Origin: Nocardia sp.
GTDB lineage: Bacteria > Actinomycetota > Actinomycetes > Mycobacteriales > Mycobacteriaceae
Assembly: GCA_013361595.1 (NCBI GenBank)
Contig: JABFXT010000474.1
Location: forward strand, 1 to 10,191
Reading direction: 5' to 3'
Length of the DNA: 10,191 nucleotides
Shown: positions 1-6,805 of the stretch, piece after piece
Numbering within the stretch: the stretch's first letter is position 1
Layout: the number at the start of each line of letters is the position of its first letter
Notes under the pieces: generated by a model
Seen by the model: the letters and a program-made list of their open reading frames with translations, nothing else
Database searches by the model: none
What the model was told of the DNA's origin: nothing
Made by a program: the position numbers and the translations under genes

Positions 1-1
1 C

Positions 2-421
2 AACCGCGAGGTGCGTATCGCGGCCGCGCAGGGACTGGCCACGATCGGGACGGGCGGTGCGGAGACGGTACGCGCACTGGTCACCGACCGGGATCCGCTG
101 GTGCGTGCGGCCGCACTCGCCGCGTTCGCCGATATCGGCGCCGGCGAACCCGATATCGCCGCCTGTGCCGCGGCGCTGCGCGATACCGCCTGGCAGGTAC
201 GGGTGGGCGCGGCCAAGGGGCTCGCGGGGGCCGAACCCGGGCCCGCCGTGACCGAATTGGCCGCCGCGCTCACCGACCCGCATCTGGATGTCCGCAAAGC
301 GGCGGTTCTCGCGCTGGCGTCCTGGCCGGATCACGAGCCGGCGCGCCGATTGCTGCACCGGGCCGTGGACGACCCGGACGCCGATGTACGCGCCTACGCG
401 CGCCGTGCCGTGGCGAACTGA
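2..421 (+). CDS. HEAT-repeat protein, C-terminal part (5' truncated)
   Basis: The reading frame is open to the left edge, so only the last 139 residues are visible and the true start lies upstream. The visible part consists of roughly 30-residue units recurring about five times. Each has the pattern of HEAT or PBS-lyase-like repeats: an acidic turn such as DRDPLVR, DPHLDVRKAA or DPDADVRAYA, then an alanine- and leucine-rich helix. Such repeats form a curved helical solenoid used for protein binding. No catalytic motif, signal peptide or membrane segment is visible. The protein ends directly after a last repeat, so this is a natural C terminus. The gene converges on the ferredoxin reductase gene and shares a hairpin with it, so it is not in that operon. 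The function cannot be assigned from this fragment. HEAT-repeat proteins of actinobacteria are sometimes larger multidomain proteins, so the missing N terminus may carry the informative domain. Confidence 0.8.
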   Translation, partial: NREVRIAAAQGLATIGTGGAETVRALVTDRDPLVRAAALAAFADIGAGEPDIAACAAALRDTAWQVRVGAAKGLAGAEPGPAVTELAAALTDPHLDVRKAAVLALASWPDHEPARRLLHRAVDDPDADVRAYARRAVAN

Positions 422-475
422 TATCGGCCGGGTCCGCGCCCCCCTCCGAATCGTGCGCGGATCCGGCCGATATCA
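419..475. terminator. Bidirectional hairpin terminator holding both convergent stop codons
   Basis: Positions 419-439 and 455-475 are reverse complements over 21 bp with a single mismatch, which is a G-U wobble in one transcript. The loop is 15 nt. The outermost base pairs are the TGA stop of the HEAT-repeat gene (419-421) and the TGA stop of the ferredoxin reductase gene on the other strand (473-475). There is no T-tract on either side, which is common for actinobacterial hairpin terminators. The symmetry means it can fold in transcripts from either direction. Terminator function is inferred from structure and position. Confidence 0.8.
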
Positions 476-2146
476 GCCGCGGCGGGCGGTGGTCAGCAGT
501 TGTTCCACCGTCGCCAACTTCACCCGGGGCCGGCCCGCCGCGGCGCCCGCGGCACGTTCGGCGCGATCCACCGCCTGCCAGGCCGTCCGGTCGACCACAT
601 CGGGTTGCCGGGCCCGCACCAGATCCGAGAGCGCCCCCCGATCCCGTACCGGGGCGGGCAGCGTCCCGGCTGTGAAATCGTCCAGTATCGCGGCCACCGT
701 CTCCGCGGCATCGGCCCGGTTGGAGCCGATCACGCCGCGCGGCCCGCGTTTGATCCAGCCCGCCGCGTACACGCCCGGTACCGGCGCCCCGGCCGCGCCG
801 ATCACCCGTCCGTCCACAGTCGGCAGCACCCCGCGCCGCTCGTCGAACGGTAGGTCGCCGACGGGTTCGCCCCGGTACCCGACCGCGCGCACCACCAGAG
901 ATGCGGCCAGCTCCCCGGTCTCCCCGGTCGGCCGGGCAGTCGGCGCCGCGACCGGTCCGGTGAGCTCGTTGCGGACATAGCGCAGCCGGTCCACCCGGTC
1001 CGTACCCAGGATCTCGGTGGGGGAGACGCAGTACCGGAAGACGATCCGCTTGTTGCCCTCCTGTGGCGGGCGGCCCGCGAATTCCTCGGCGGCCGCCAGT
1101 TTCAATCCGAGTTCGTAGGGCGCGTCCGAGCCGGTGCGGTAGGCCTGCGCCGCTTCGTCGAAGACGAGATCACCTGGATCGACCACGATATCGACGCCAT
1201 CGAGCTGTGCGAGCGCCCGGAACTCCGGCGCCGTATACGCGGCCTGCATCACCCCACGGCGCCCCAGGATCACCACTTCGCGGATCGCGCTCGCCCGTAA
1301 CGCGGCCAGCGCGTGATCGGTGATATCGGTGCGCGCCAGCTCGTCCGGATCCATGGTGAGCACCCGCGCGATATCCAGGGCGACGTTCCCGTTACCGACG
1401 ATCACCGCCCGCTCGCCGGAGAGGTCGAATTCTCGATCGGCGTAACCGGGGTTGCCGTTGTACCAGGCCACGAACTCGGTGGCCGATACGCTGCCCCGCA
1501 GATCTTCCCCGGGCACATCGAGGCGCCGGTCGGCGGGCGCGCCGACCGCGTAGATCACCGCGTGCGCGCTCTCGCGCAGCTCGGTATGCGAGATATGCGC
1601 GCCGACCTCGGTGTTCAGATACATCTGCAGCGCGTCGCGTTTGAACGCGGACGCGAACATCTCGGTGACCCCGCGGGTCTGCGCGTGATCCGGTGCCACC
1701 CCGTAGCGCGCCAGACCCCACGGGGTGGGGAGCCGGTCGAACATCTCCACTTCGACGGTCCCGGCGACCAGGAGTTGTTCGGCGGCGTAGCACGCGGCGG
1801 GGCCGGTACCGACGATCGCCACCCGCAGAGTGCCGAGATCCTTGGCCGGCCGGCGCACCGGGGGTGGCGCGGACATATCCGGTTCGAGCGGATACCGGGC
1901 GAAATATCCGGCGTTGATGTCACGGAATCCGTCCAGATACGGCGGCAGGTCCTCCTCGGCGTAGATGGCGTCCACCGGGCACGCCTCGTAGCAGGCGCCG
2001 CAGTCGATGCAGGTGTCCGGATCGATGTAGAGCATCTCCGCGGTCGCGAACTGTGGGTCCTCCGGCCGGGGCCGGATGCAGTCCACCGGGCATTCGGCCA
2101 GGCAGCTGGCGTCGTTGCAGCAGCGCTGGGTGATGACGTACGCCAT
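473..2146 (-). CDS. fprB: FprB-type fused ferredoxin / ferredoxin-NADP(+) reductase
   Basis: This 557-residue protein joins an Fe-S ferredoxin domain (about residues 1-65) to an adrenodoxin-reductase-like flavoprotein (about 105-557). The ferredoxin part has cysteines at 9, 10, 15, 19 and 23 and a second motif CIDCGACYEACP with C46, C49, C52 and C56. The FAD-binding glycine motif is GTGPAA (113-118). The NADP-binding motif is GNGNVA (251-256). The C-terminal GWIKRGPRGVIGSN segment is typical of the FprA/adrenodoxin reductase family. Order and sequence match mycobacterial FprB. The expected role is cytosolic transfer of electrons from NADPH through FAD to the Fe-S clusters and on to an acceptor. 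The ATG follows the cyp51 stop TAG directly with no spacer, and its AGGAG ribosome site lies in the last cyp51 codons. The two genes are therefore probably translationally coupled and CYP51 is the likely acceptor. FprA-like reductases elsewhere in the genome could share that job. Confidence 0.93.
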   Translation of the reverse strand: MAYVITQRCCNDASCLAECPVDCIRPRPEDPQFATAEMLYIDPDTCIDCGACYEACPVDAIYAEEDLPPYLDGFRDINAGYFARYPLEPDMSAPPPVRRPAKDLGTLRVAIVGTGPAACYAAEQLLVAGTVEVEMFDRLPTPWGLARYGVAPDHAQTRGVTEMFASAFKRDALQMYLNTEVGAHISHTELRESAHAVIYAVGAPADRRLDVPGEDLRGSVSATEFVAWYNGNPGYADREFDLSGERAVIVGNGNVALDIARVLTMDPDELARTDITDHALAALRASAIREVVILGRRGVMQAAYTAPEFRALAQLDGVDIVVDPGDLVFDEAAQAYRTGSDAPYELGLKLAAAEEFAGRPPQEGNKRIVFRYCVSPTEILGTDRVDRLRYVRNELTGPVAAPTARPTGETGELAASLVVRAVGYRGEPVGDLPFDERRGVLPTVDGRVIGAAGAPVPGVYAAGWIKRGPRGVIGSNRADAAETVAAILDDFTAGTLPAPVRDRGALSDLVRARQPDVVDRTAWQAVDRAERAAGAAAGRPRVKLATVEQLLTTARRG

Positions 2147-3505
2147 CTAGTTCTCCTGCTGCCTGCGGCGGTACCGCACCCGGCACGGCTGCTGCAACTG
2201 CACGACCATCTTGGAGTGGTCGTTGCGGTAACTTTCCGAGGGTTGCAGCATCTCGAATTCCCAATCCCGCAGCAGTACCGAGAAGATCGCCTTGAGCTGC
2301 ATCAGCGCGAACGCGGCACCGACGCAGCGGTGGCGGCCGGCGCCGAACGGGATCCAGGTCCAGCGGTTGATCAGGTCTTCCTGGTTGGGGTCGATATAGC
2401 GGCCGGGGTCGAAACTGTCGGGGTTCGGGAAATCCTCGGGCAGCCGGTTGGAGATGGCGGGGGTGGCCGCCACATGGTCGCCGGGTTCGATCCGGTTACC
2501 GCACACCTCGAATTCGCCCTGCGCCACCCGCATGAGAATGATGAGCGGCGGATGCAGGCGCAGTGTCTCCTTGAGTACGGCTTCCAGCTGCGGGATCTGG
2601 CGCAGCGCGTGGAAGCTGACCTCCTGGCCGTCGGCGTAGAGCTCGTCGAGCTCCTTCACCACACCCGACAGCACCTCCGGATGCCGCAGCAGTTCGATCA
2701 CCGACCAGGCGGCGGTGCCCGAGGTGGTGTGGTGCCCGGCGAACATCATCGAGATGAAGATGCCGGTGACCTCGCTGGCACTGAAATGCGGGGTGCCGTC
2801 TTCTTTCTGCACCGAGACGAGCACGTCGAGGAGGTCGCGGTCCTCTTTGTCGGCGGGTGGGTTCGCGATCCGCCCGTTCATGATCTCCTGGACGAGTTCC
2901 ACCAGCGCCGCCCGGGACTCGTCGCGGATCCGGAAGCTCTCGATCGGCATGTACGGATCCACGTATGCCAGTGCGTCGGTACCGCGTTCCAGGTTGTGGT
3001 AGAGGTGGGCGAACCGGCTGTCGAGTTCTTCGCGGAATTTCGTTCCGATCAGACAGGCCGAGGAGGTGTAGATGGTGAGTTCGGCGAAGAAGTCGAGCAG
3101 GTCGATCTCGCCCTCGTCGCCCCAGCCGGCCAGCATCCGGTCGACCTCTTTTTCGATGGTCGCCGCGTGTCCGCGCATCTGGTCGCCGCGCAGGGCGGAG
3201 TTGTGCAGCATCTCCTTGCGCCGTTCGGGGCTGGCGTCGAACACCACGCCTTCGCCGAAGATCGGTTTCATGAAGGGGTAGGCGGCGGCCTGGTCGAGGT
3301 CGTCGTCGGCGGCGCGGAAGAAGAATTCGTTCGCTTCGGCACCGGTGAGCAGGATGACGTGGCGGCCGGCGAGTTCGAATTCACCCACGTCCCCGCATTC
3401 CTCCCGGACCCGGCGCATCAGCGCGATCGGGTCGGTGCGGAATTCCTCCAGGTGGCCGTGTTCGTGTTCGCCTCCGGACACCCGCGGCGGTTTCACCGAA
3501 GTCAT
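2147..3505 (-). CDS. cyp51: Cytochrome P450 CYP51, sterol 14-alpha-demethylase
   Basis: The protein has 452 residues, against 451 for the M. tuberculosis enzyme as I remember it. The hallmarks are present: the N-terminal PRVSGG and EHGHLEEFRTDP; the B-C region AYPFM.PIFGEGVVFDASPERRKEMLHN; the I-helix oxygen-binding motif AGHHTTSG (about 256-263); the K-helix E313-T-L-R316; and the haem loop FGAGRHRC with proximal Cys394, the same number as in M. tuberculosis. CYP51 oxidatively removes the 14-alpha methyl of sterols such as lanosterol or obtusifoliol in three steps. Like bacterial CYP51s generally, it has no membrane anchor and should be soluble. Its natural substrate in organisms without sterol synthesis is unsettled. 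The ATG at 3505 has a good GGAAGG ribosome site 8 nt upstream. The M. tuberculosis gene is followed by a small ferredoxin gene (Rv0763c, from memory). Here the next gene is the ferredoxin/reductase fusion. Azole sensitivity would be expected from the family. Confidence 0.97.
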   Translation of the reverse strand: MTSVKPPRVSGGEHEHGHLEEFRTDPIALMRRVREECGDVGEFELAGRHVILLTGAEANEFFFRAADDDLDQAAAYPFMKPIFGEGVVFDASPERRKEMLHNSALRGDQMRGHAATIEKEVDRMLAGWGDEGEIDLLDFFAELTIYTSSACLIGTKFREELDSRFAHLYHNLERGTDALAYVDPYMPIESFRIRDESRAALVELVQEIMNGRIANPPADKEDRDLLDVLVSVQKEDGTPHFSASEVTGIFISMMFAGHHTTSGTAAWSVIELLRHPEVLSGVVKELDELYADGQEVSFHALRQIPQLEAVLKETLRLHPPLIILMRVAQGEFEVCGNRIEPGDHVAATPAISNRLPEDFPNPDSFDPGRYIDPNQEDLINRWTWIPFGAGRHRCVGAAFALMQLKAIFSVLLRDWEFEMLQPSESYRNDHSKMVVQLQQPCRVRYRRRQQEN

Positions 3506-3526
3506 GTGGAAATCCTTCCCCAGATT

Positions 3527-3568
3527 ACTGTCCAGGATCTATGGTAGATGGACACCTGTCTGGACAGT
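3527..3568. promoter_or_regulatory. Paired operator-like sites upstream of cyp51
   Basis: ACTGTCCAG at 3527-3535 and its exact reverse complement CTGGACAGT at 3560-3568 form a 9-bp inverted repeat with 24 bp between. The right arm belongs to a longer site that, read on the minus strand from 3569 to 3551, is TACTGTCCAGACAGGTGTC. That site contains the near-palindrome TGTCCAGACA and a GACA-NN-TGTC core. The pair lies 22-63 bp upstream of the cyp51 start, where a repressor would block transcription. The symmetry resembles TetR-family operators, but no regulator is encoded in the window, so the family assignment is a guess. Confidence 0.6.
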
Positions 3569-3637
3569 ACTACGGGGTGTTGTGGGCAAGCAAGGTGCGC
3601 CTTCTCGATCCCCGCCACCCGCGCTGTCAGGATGCCA

Positions 3638-3657
3638 TACTGTCCGGACACCTGTAC
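3638..3657 (+). promoter_or_regulatory. Operator-like site upstream of the SDR operon
   Basis: TACTGTCCGGACACCTGTAC includes the perfect 10-bp palindrome TGTCCGGACA at 3641-3650. Its first 19 bases match the minus-strand site at 3569-3551 at 15 of 19 positions, in the opposite orientation. It lies about 40-60 bp before the SDR start and overlaps a possible -10 element. Sharing the same site across a divergent promoter suggests one regulator controls cyp51 and the SDR operon together. Confidence 0.6.
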
Positions 3658-3698
3658 GGAAGAGTGTTCGGGCTAGAGAAACGAGCGAGAACAGGCCC

Positions 3699-4592
3699 AT
3701 GAGCGGAAATCAGACTCTGTGGGGACGCGGCGCCGTCGTCGTCGGCGCCACCAGCGGCATCGGCCACGCCGTCGCCCACGCCCTGGCCGGACACGGCGCC
3801 GGAGTGGTCGTCAACGGACGCAACGCCCCCGCCGTCGAGCGCACGGTCAACTCCCTGACCCTCGCCGGACACCGCGCCGTCGGCGTCACCGGCAGCGCCG
3901 CCGACGAAACCACCGCCACCGAACTCGTCGACACCTGCGTGCGCACCTTCGGCGCCATCGACGTCCTCGTCAACTGCGCCGGTATCGCCGAACCCGCCGG
4001 ATCCTCCATCCTCGACGTCAGCACCCGCGACTGGCGCGCCCTGCTCGACTCCCACCTCACCACCACGTTCAACACCTGCCGCGCCGCCGCCCCGAAAATG
4101 GTCGCCCAGGGCCGCGGCAGCATCATCAACACCAGCTCCTTCGCCTACCTCGGCGATTACGGCGGCACCGGATACGCCGCCGGAAAAGGCGCGGTCAACT
4201 CCCTCACCCTCGCCATCGCCGCCGAACTCGCCGAACACAAGATCCGCGCCAATGTCGTCTGCCCCGGCGCCAGGACCCGGCTCTCCAGCGGCTTCGACTA
4301 CGAAGCCAAGATCATGGAGCTCTACCGCCGCGGCATGCTCGACGAGATCAGCAAGAACGCGGCCCTCGACGCCCCACCCGCCGACTACGTCGCCCAGCTC
4401 TACCTGTACCTCGCCGGCGCCGCCGCCGAACACGTCACCGGACAGATCTTCGTCGCCGCAGGCGGATTCGTCGGCCGCTACGACCGCCCCATACCCAGCA
4501 TCCTCGGCTTCCGGGACCACAACGACACCCCACCCTGGACCCAGGACGAACTACATCGCATGATCGGCGGCACCGGGACCGGTTCGAAGTGA
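3699..4592 (+). CDS. Short-chain dehydrogenase/reductase, classical type
   Basis: The protein has 297 residues and a Rossmann fold with the full classical SDR motif set. The cofactor motif is GATSGIG (16-22), followed by VVNGRN with Arg41 after the second strand, which favours NADP(H). NCAG lies at 92-95. The catalytic residues are Ser146 in NTSS and Tyr159-x3-Lys163 in YAAGK, and the PGA segment follows. It should oxidise an alcohol or reduce a ketone, with unknown substrate. The C-terminal tail of about 40 residues ending near GTGTGSK is longer than in minimal SDRs and may shape the substrate pocket. The ATG at 3699 is preferred because the open frame upstream runs into the operator region and offers no good start before the SDR fold. 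The stop overlaps the next gene's GTG (GTGA). An SDR gene (Rv0765c) also neighbours cyp51 in M. tuberculosis, from memory, which supports a functional link. The 3-keto or 3-hydroxy group of a sterol is a plausible but unproven target. Confidence 0.92.
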   Translation: MSGNQTLWGRGAVVVGATSGIGHAVAHALAGHGAGVVVNGRNAPAVERTVNSLTLAGHRAVGVTGSAADETTATELVDTCVRTFGAIDVLVNCAGIAEPAGSSILDVSTRDWRALLDSHLTTTFNTCRAAAPKMVAQGRGSIINTSSFAYLGDYGGTGYAAGKGAVNSLTLAIAAELAEHKIRANVVCPGARTRLSSGFDYEAKIMELYRRGMLDEISKNAALDAPPADYVAQLYLYLAGAAAEHVTGQIFVAAGGFVGRYDRPIPSILGFRDHNDTPPWTQDELHRMIGGTGTGSK

Positions 4593-5674
4593 CCGAATTC
4601 CCCGAACTCGGCTGCTACGGCCTAGCCGGCCACGCCACCGACCCGCATATCCTGCTCGACGAAGCCCGCGCCGCCGAACGCCTCGGCCTCGGCGCGATGT
4701 TCCTGTCCGAACGTTTCAACACCAAAGAAGCCGTCGCCCTCGCCGCCGCCGCGGGCGCGGTCACCACCGAACTCGGTATCTGCACCGCGGCCACCAACCA
4801 CAACACCCGCCATCCGCTGATCACCGCCGCCGGCGCCGTCACACTGCACCGCCTCACCCGAGGCCGCTACAGCCTCGGCCTCGGCCGCGGCTTCGGCGCC
4901 CTCTTCGACATCATAGGCCTACCCCGGATCACCTCCGCCCAGCTACGCGACGCCACCGACCTCTACCGGCGCCTCTGGCGCGGCGAAACCGTCGTCGGCC
5001 ACGACGGGCCCGCCGGGAAATACCCGATCCTGCACCTGGACCCCGGCTACGACGAACCCATTCCGATCACCCTCACCGCGATCGGCGCCAACACCCTGCG
5101 CCTGGCCGGACAGATCGCCGACTCCGTCGTCCTGCACACCTTCTTCACCGACGACACCACCGCGCGCGCCGTACACAGCATCCGCACCGCCGCCGCGGCC
5201 GCCGGCCGCGACCCCGCGAGCATCCGGATCTGGTCGGTGCTGGCCGTAGTGGACGACACCCAGGGCGAGACCGCCCGCCTGCGCAAACTCGTCGGCCGTC
5301 TCGGCACCTACCTCCAGGGTTACGGCGACATCCTGGTCCAGGCCAACGGCTGGGACCCGCAGATACTCGACGACTTCCGCGCACACCCCGTGGTCACCGG
5401 AGTCGGTGGCGCGCTCGACGCCGTCGCCGACACCACCACCCTCGCCGCCGTCGAAGACCTGCTGCCCGCCGAATGGCTCGCCGCCTCCGCCACCGGAACC
5501 CCCGAACAGTGCGCCGCGCGGATCGCCGACCAGTTCGAGGCGGGCGCCGACGGTGTCATCCTGCACGGCAACACCCCCACCGAACTCGCCCCCGTCCTCG
5601 ACGCCTGGCGGCGACACCGCGATCCCGCCCGGTTCGCCGACCTGCCCGCCAATCCCGGTAGGAGCCGTGTATGA
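4589..5674 (+). CDS. LLM-class F420-dependent oxidoreductase
   Basis: The protein has 361 residues from the GTG at 4589, whose first bases overlap the SDR stop in the pattern GTGA. The N terminus (ELGCYGLAGHATDP, then EARAAERLGLGAMFLSERFNTKEA) and the TAATNHNTRHPLIT and GRYSLGLGRGF segments are typical of luciferase-like TIM-barrel enzymes. They recall the MSMEG_2249-type group annotated as F420-dependent. A late segment, SATGTPEQCAARIADQFEAGADGVILHG, is the conserved C-terminal barrel part of the family. Such enzymes move hydride between the deazaflavin F420 and an organic substrate. The substrate here is unknown. F420 rather than FMN is inferred from family resemblance. The long open frame upstream of 4589 is arginine-rich shadow sequence, so the overlap start is preferred. 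No good ribosome site precedes the GTG, which fits translational coupling to the SDR. Confidence 0.87.
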   Translation: MTEFPELGCYGLAGHATDPHILLDEARAAERLGLGAMFLSERFNTKEAVALAAAAGAVTTELGICTAATNHNTRHPLITAAGAVTLHRLTRGRYSLGLGRGFGALFDIIGLPRITSAQLRDATDLYRRLWRGETVVGHDGPAGKYPILHLDPGYDEPIPITLTAIGANTLRLAGQIADSVVLHTFFTDDTTARAVHSIRTAAAAAGRDPASIRIWSVLAVVDDTQGETARLRKLVGRLGTYLQGYGDILVQANGWDPQILDDFRAHPVVTGVGGALDAVADTTTLAAVEDLLPAEWLAASATGTPEQCAARIADQFEAGADGVILHGNTPTELAPVLDAWRRHRDPARFADLPANPGRSRV

Positions 5675-6747
5675 CCAGCCCCACCGATATCGCCGGCCTC
5701 ACGCCCGCCTGGCTCACCGCCGCCCTCGGCTGCCGCGTCACCGCCGTCACCACCGAAGCCGTCGGCACCGGCCAGATCGGCACCGTGCACCGATTACGAC
5801 TCACCGGCGACGGGGTCCCGGAGCAACTGCTGGCGAAACTACCCGCCACCGACCCCGGCGTCCGCACCATGCTGGCCGGCGCCTACCGCCAGGAAGTCCG
5901 CTTCTACACCGAGATCGCGCCCACCGTCGATATCCGCACACCCCGCTGCCATCATGCCGAGATCCACGGTGACGGAGCCGAATTCGTGCTCCTGCTGGAA
6001 GATCTCGCCCCCGACCGGCAAGGCGACCAGATCGCCGGCTGCCCGGTCGCCCACGCTCATCCGGCGGTCGCCGACCTCGCGGGTCTGCACGCCCCCCGCT
6101 GGTGCGACGACACCCTCCTGGGAATCGAGGGGTTCAGCCGCAACGGCCCCGAGGAAGCGGAGATGCTGCGCGAACTCTACGGACCCACCACCGATATCTT
6201 CCTCGACCGGCTCGGGCACCGGCTCCCCACCGAAGACCACACGACCCTGCGCGCCTGTGGCGAGGTGATCGCCGACTGGCTGCTCGCCCGCCCCGAACGG
6301 TTCGGGCTCGTCCACGGCGACTACCGCCTGGACAACCTGCTGTTCGGTACCGGCGCCACACCGCGGGTCACCGCTGTCGACTGGCAGACCGTCAATCTCG
6401 GCCTCCCGGCCCGCGACCTCGCCTACTTCGTCACCACCGCACTCGACCCCGAGATACGCCGCACCGCGGAGGAAGCCCTCGTCACCACCTACCATCAGCG
6501 CCTCACCGACCTGGGCGTGACCGGCTACACCGTCGAGGACTGCTGGCAGGACTATCGTTTCGCCGCCCTCCAGGGACCACTGGTGGCGGTATTCGGCGCC
6601 GCCTACGGCACCCCGTCCGAACGCGGCGACGCCATGTTCGCCGCCATGACCCGCCGCAGCTGCGCCGCGATCCGCGACCTCGACTCACTGAACCGGCAGC
6701 CGGCCCCCCTGCGCGCACCCGCACCCGGCCGGGTTCCGGCCGAGTGA
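5671..6747 (+). CDS. APH-family phosphotransferase (aminoglycoside/choline-kinase fold)
   Basis: The protein has 358 residues and a protein-kinase-like fold. The N lobe has a loop GTGQIGTVHRL (32-42), probable ATP-binding Lys56 in LLAKLP, and Glu75 in the next helix. The catalytic loop is HGDYRLDN (215-222) with catalytic Asp217 and Asn222. The metal-binding DFG-equivalent is AVDWQ with Asp237. These are the hallmarks of the APH superfamily, which phosphorylates hydroxyls of small molecules. The sequence resembles the broad phosphotransferase group related to the ACAD10/11 kinase domain and insect ecdysteroid kinases rather than antibiotic-resistance enzymes. The ATG overlaps the previous stop (ATGA), with AGGAG at 5660-5664. 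It is the last gene of the three-gene operon and converges on the next SDR. Phosphorylation of a steroid or isoprenoid hydroxyl is an inference from context only. Nothing here indicates drug resistance. Confidence 0.88.
   Translation: MTSPTDIAGLTPAWLTAALGCRVTAVTTEAVGTGQIGTVHRLRLTGDGVPEQLLAKLPATDPGVRTMLAGAYRQEVRFYTEIAPTVDIRTPRCHHAEIHGDGAEFVLLLEDLAPDRQGDQIAGCPVAHAHPAVADLAGLHAPRWCDDTLLGIEGFSRNGPEEAEMLRELYGPTTDIFLDRLGHRLPTEDHTTLRACGEVIADWLLARPERFGLVHGDYRLDNLLFGTGATPRVTAVDWQTVNLGLPARDLAYFVTTALDPEIRRTAEEALVTTYHQRLTDLGVTGYTVEDCWQDYRFAALQGPLVAVFGAAYGTPSERGDAMFAAMTRRSCAAIRDLDSLNRQPAPLRAPAPGRVPAE
6726..6742 (+). terminator. Short GC hairpin at the end of the phosphotransferase gene
   Basis: CGGCCGG (6726-6732) and CCGGCCG (6736-6742) form a perfect 7-bp all-GC stem with a 3-nt loop, ending two bases before the TGA stop. 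No T-tract follows. The next 58 bp up to the convergent SDR stop are very GC-rich and hold no stronger hairpin that I can see. It may help end the operon transcript, but chance pairing at this GC content is possible. Confidence 0.35.
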
Positions 6748-6805
6748 CCTTCCCCTGGGGTACGCCGCCGGGCCGGGCCGGCCGATCATCGTCGCGAACA
6801 ATCCG

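Larger units (their letters stand above)
3506..3698. promoter_or_regulatory. Divergent promoter region between cyp51 and the SDR operon
   Basis: This 193-bp region lies between two divergent starts and contains no convincing gene. It is less GC-rich than the flanking genes and holds the repeated operator-like sites listed separately. On the minus strand a clear GGAAGG ribosome site sits at 3513-3519 for cyp51. On the plus strand the SDR has only weak purine-rich sequence (AGCGAG near 3684-3689 and AGG close to the ATG). TACTGT at 3638-3643 fits the TANNNT form of an actinobacterial -10 element for the plus-strand operon, which would place one operator directly over it. No firm -35 can be named. 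Both promoters are inferred from layout. Confidence 0.7.

Noticed and set aside
1313..3547. Very long plus-strand open frame (744 residues) opposite fprB and cyp51
   Set aside because: It is antisense to two strongly recognised proteins and rich in Val, Gly, Asp and His as expected from the complement of GC-rich codons. It has no recognisable domain and runs through the cyp51 promoter.
3506..3698. KstR or KstR2 cholesterol-regulon operator
   Set aside because: I saw no AAC-NN-GTT or CAAG-NN-CTTG palindrome here. The repeats present have a different core (TGTCCRGACA).
3627..4520. Minus-strand open frame rich in Gly, Asp and Val opposite the SDR
   Set aside because: The composition is that of an antisense shadow, and the plus-strand SDR has every catalytic motif.
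3719..4588. Arginine/histidine-rich open frame leading into the F420-type oxidoreductase
   Set aside because: It is an out-of-frame shadow of the SDR gene. The oxidoreductase fold begins at the GTG at 4589, so this is not an N-terminal domain.
5671..6747. Aminoglycoside resistance gene
   Set aside because: Only the general APH fold motifs are present. The sequence resembles the broad small-molecule phosphotransferase group, and the neighbours are redox enzymes.
6748..6805. Intrinsic terminator in the convergent gap
   Set aside because: The gap has GC-rich runs such as CCCCTGGGG and GGCCGGCC, but no stem with a usable loop that stands out from the base composition.
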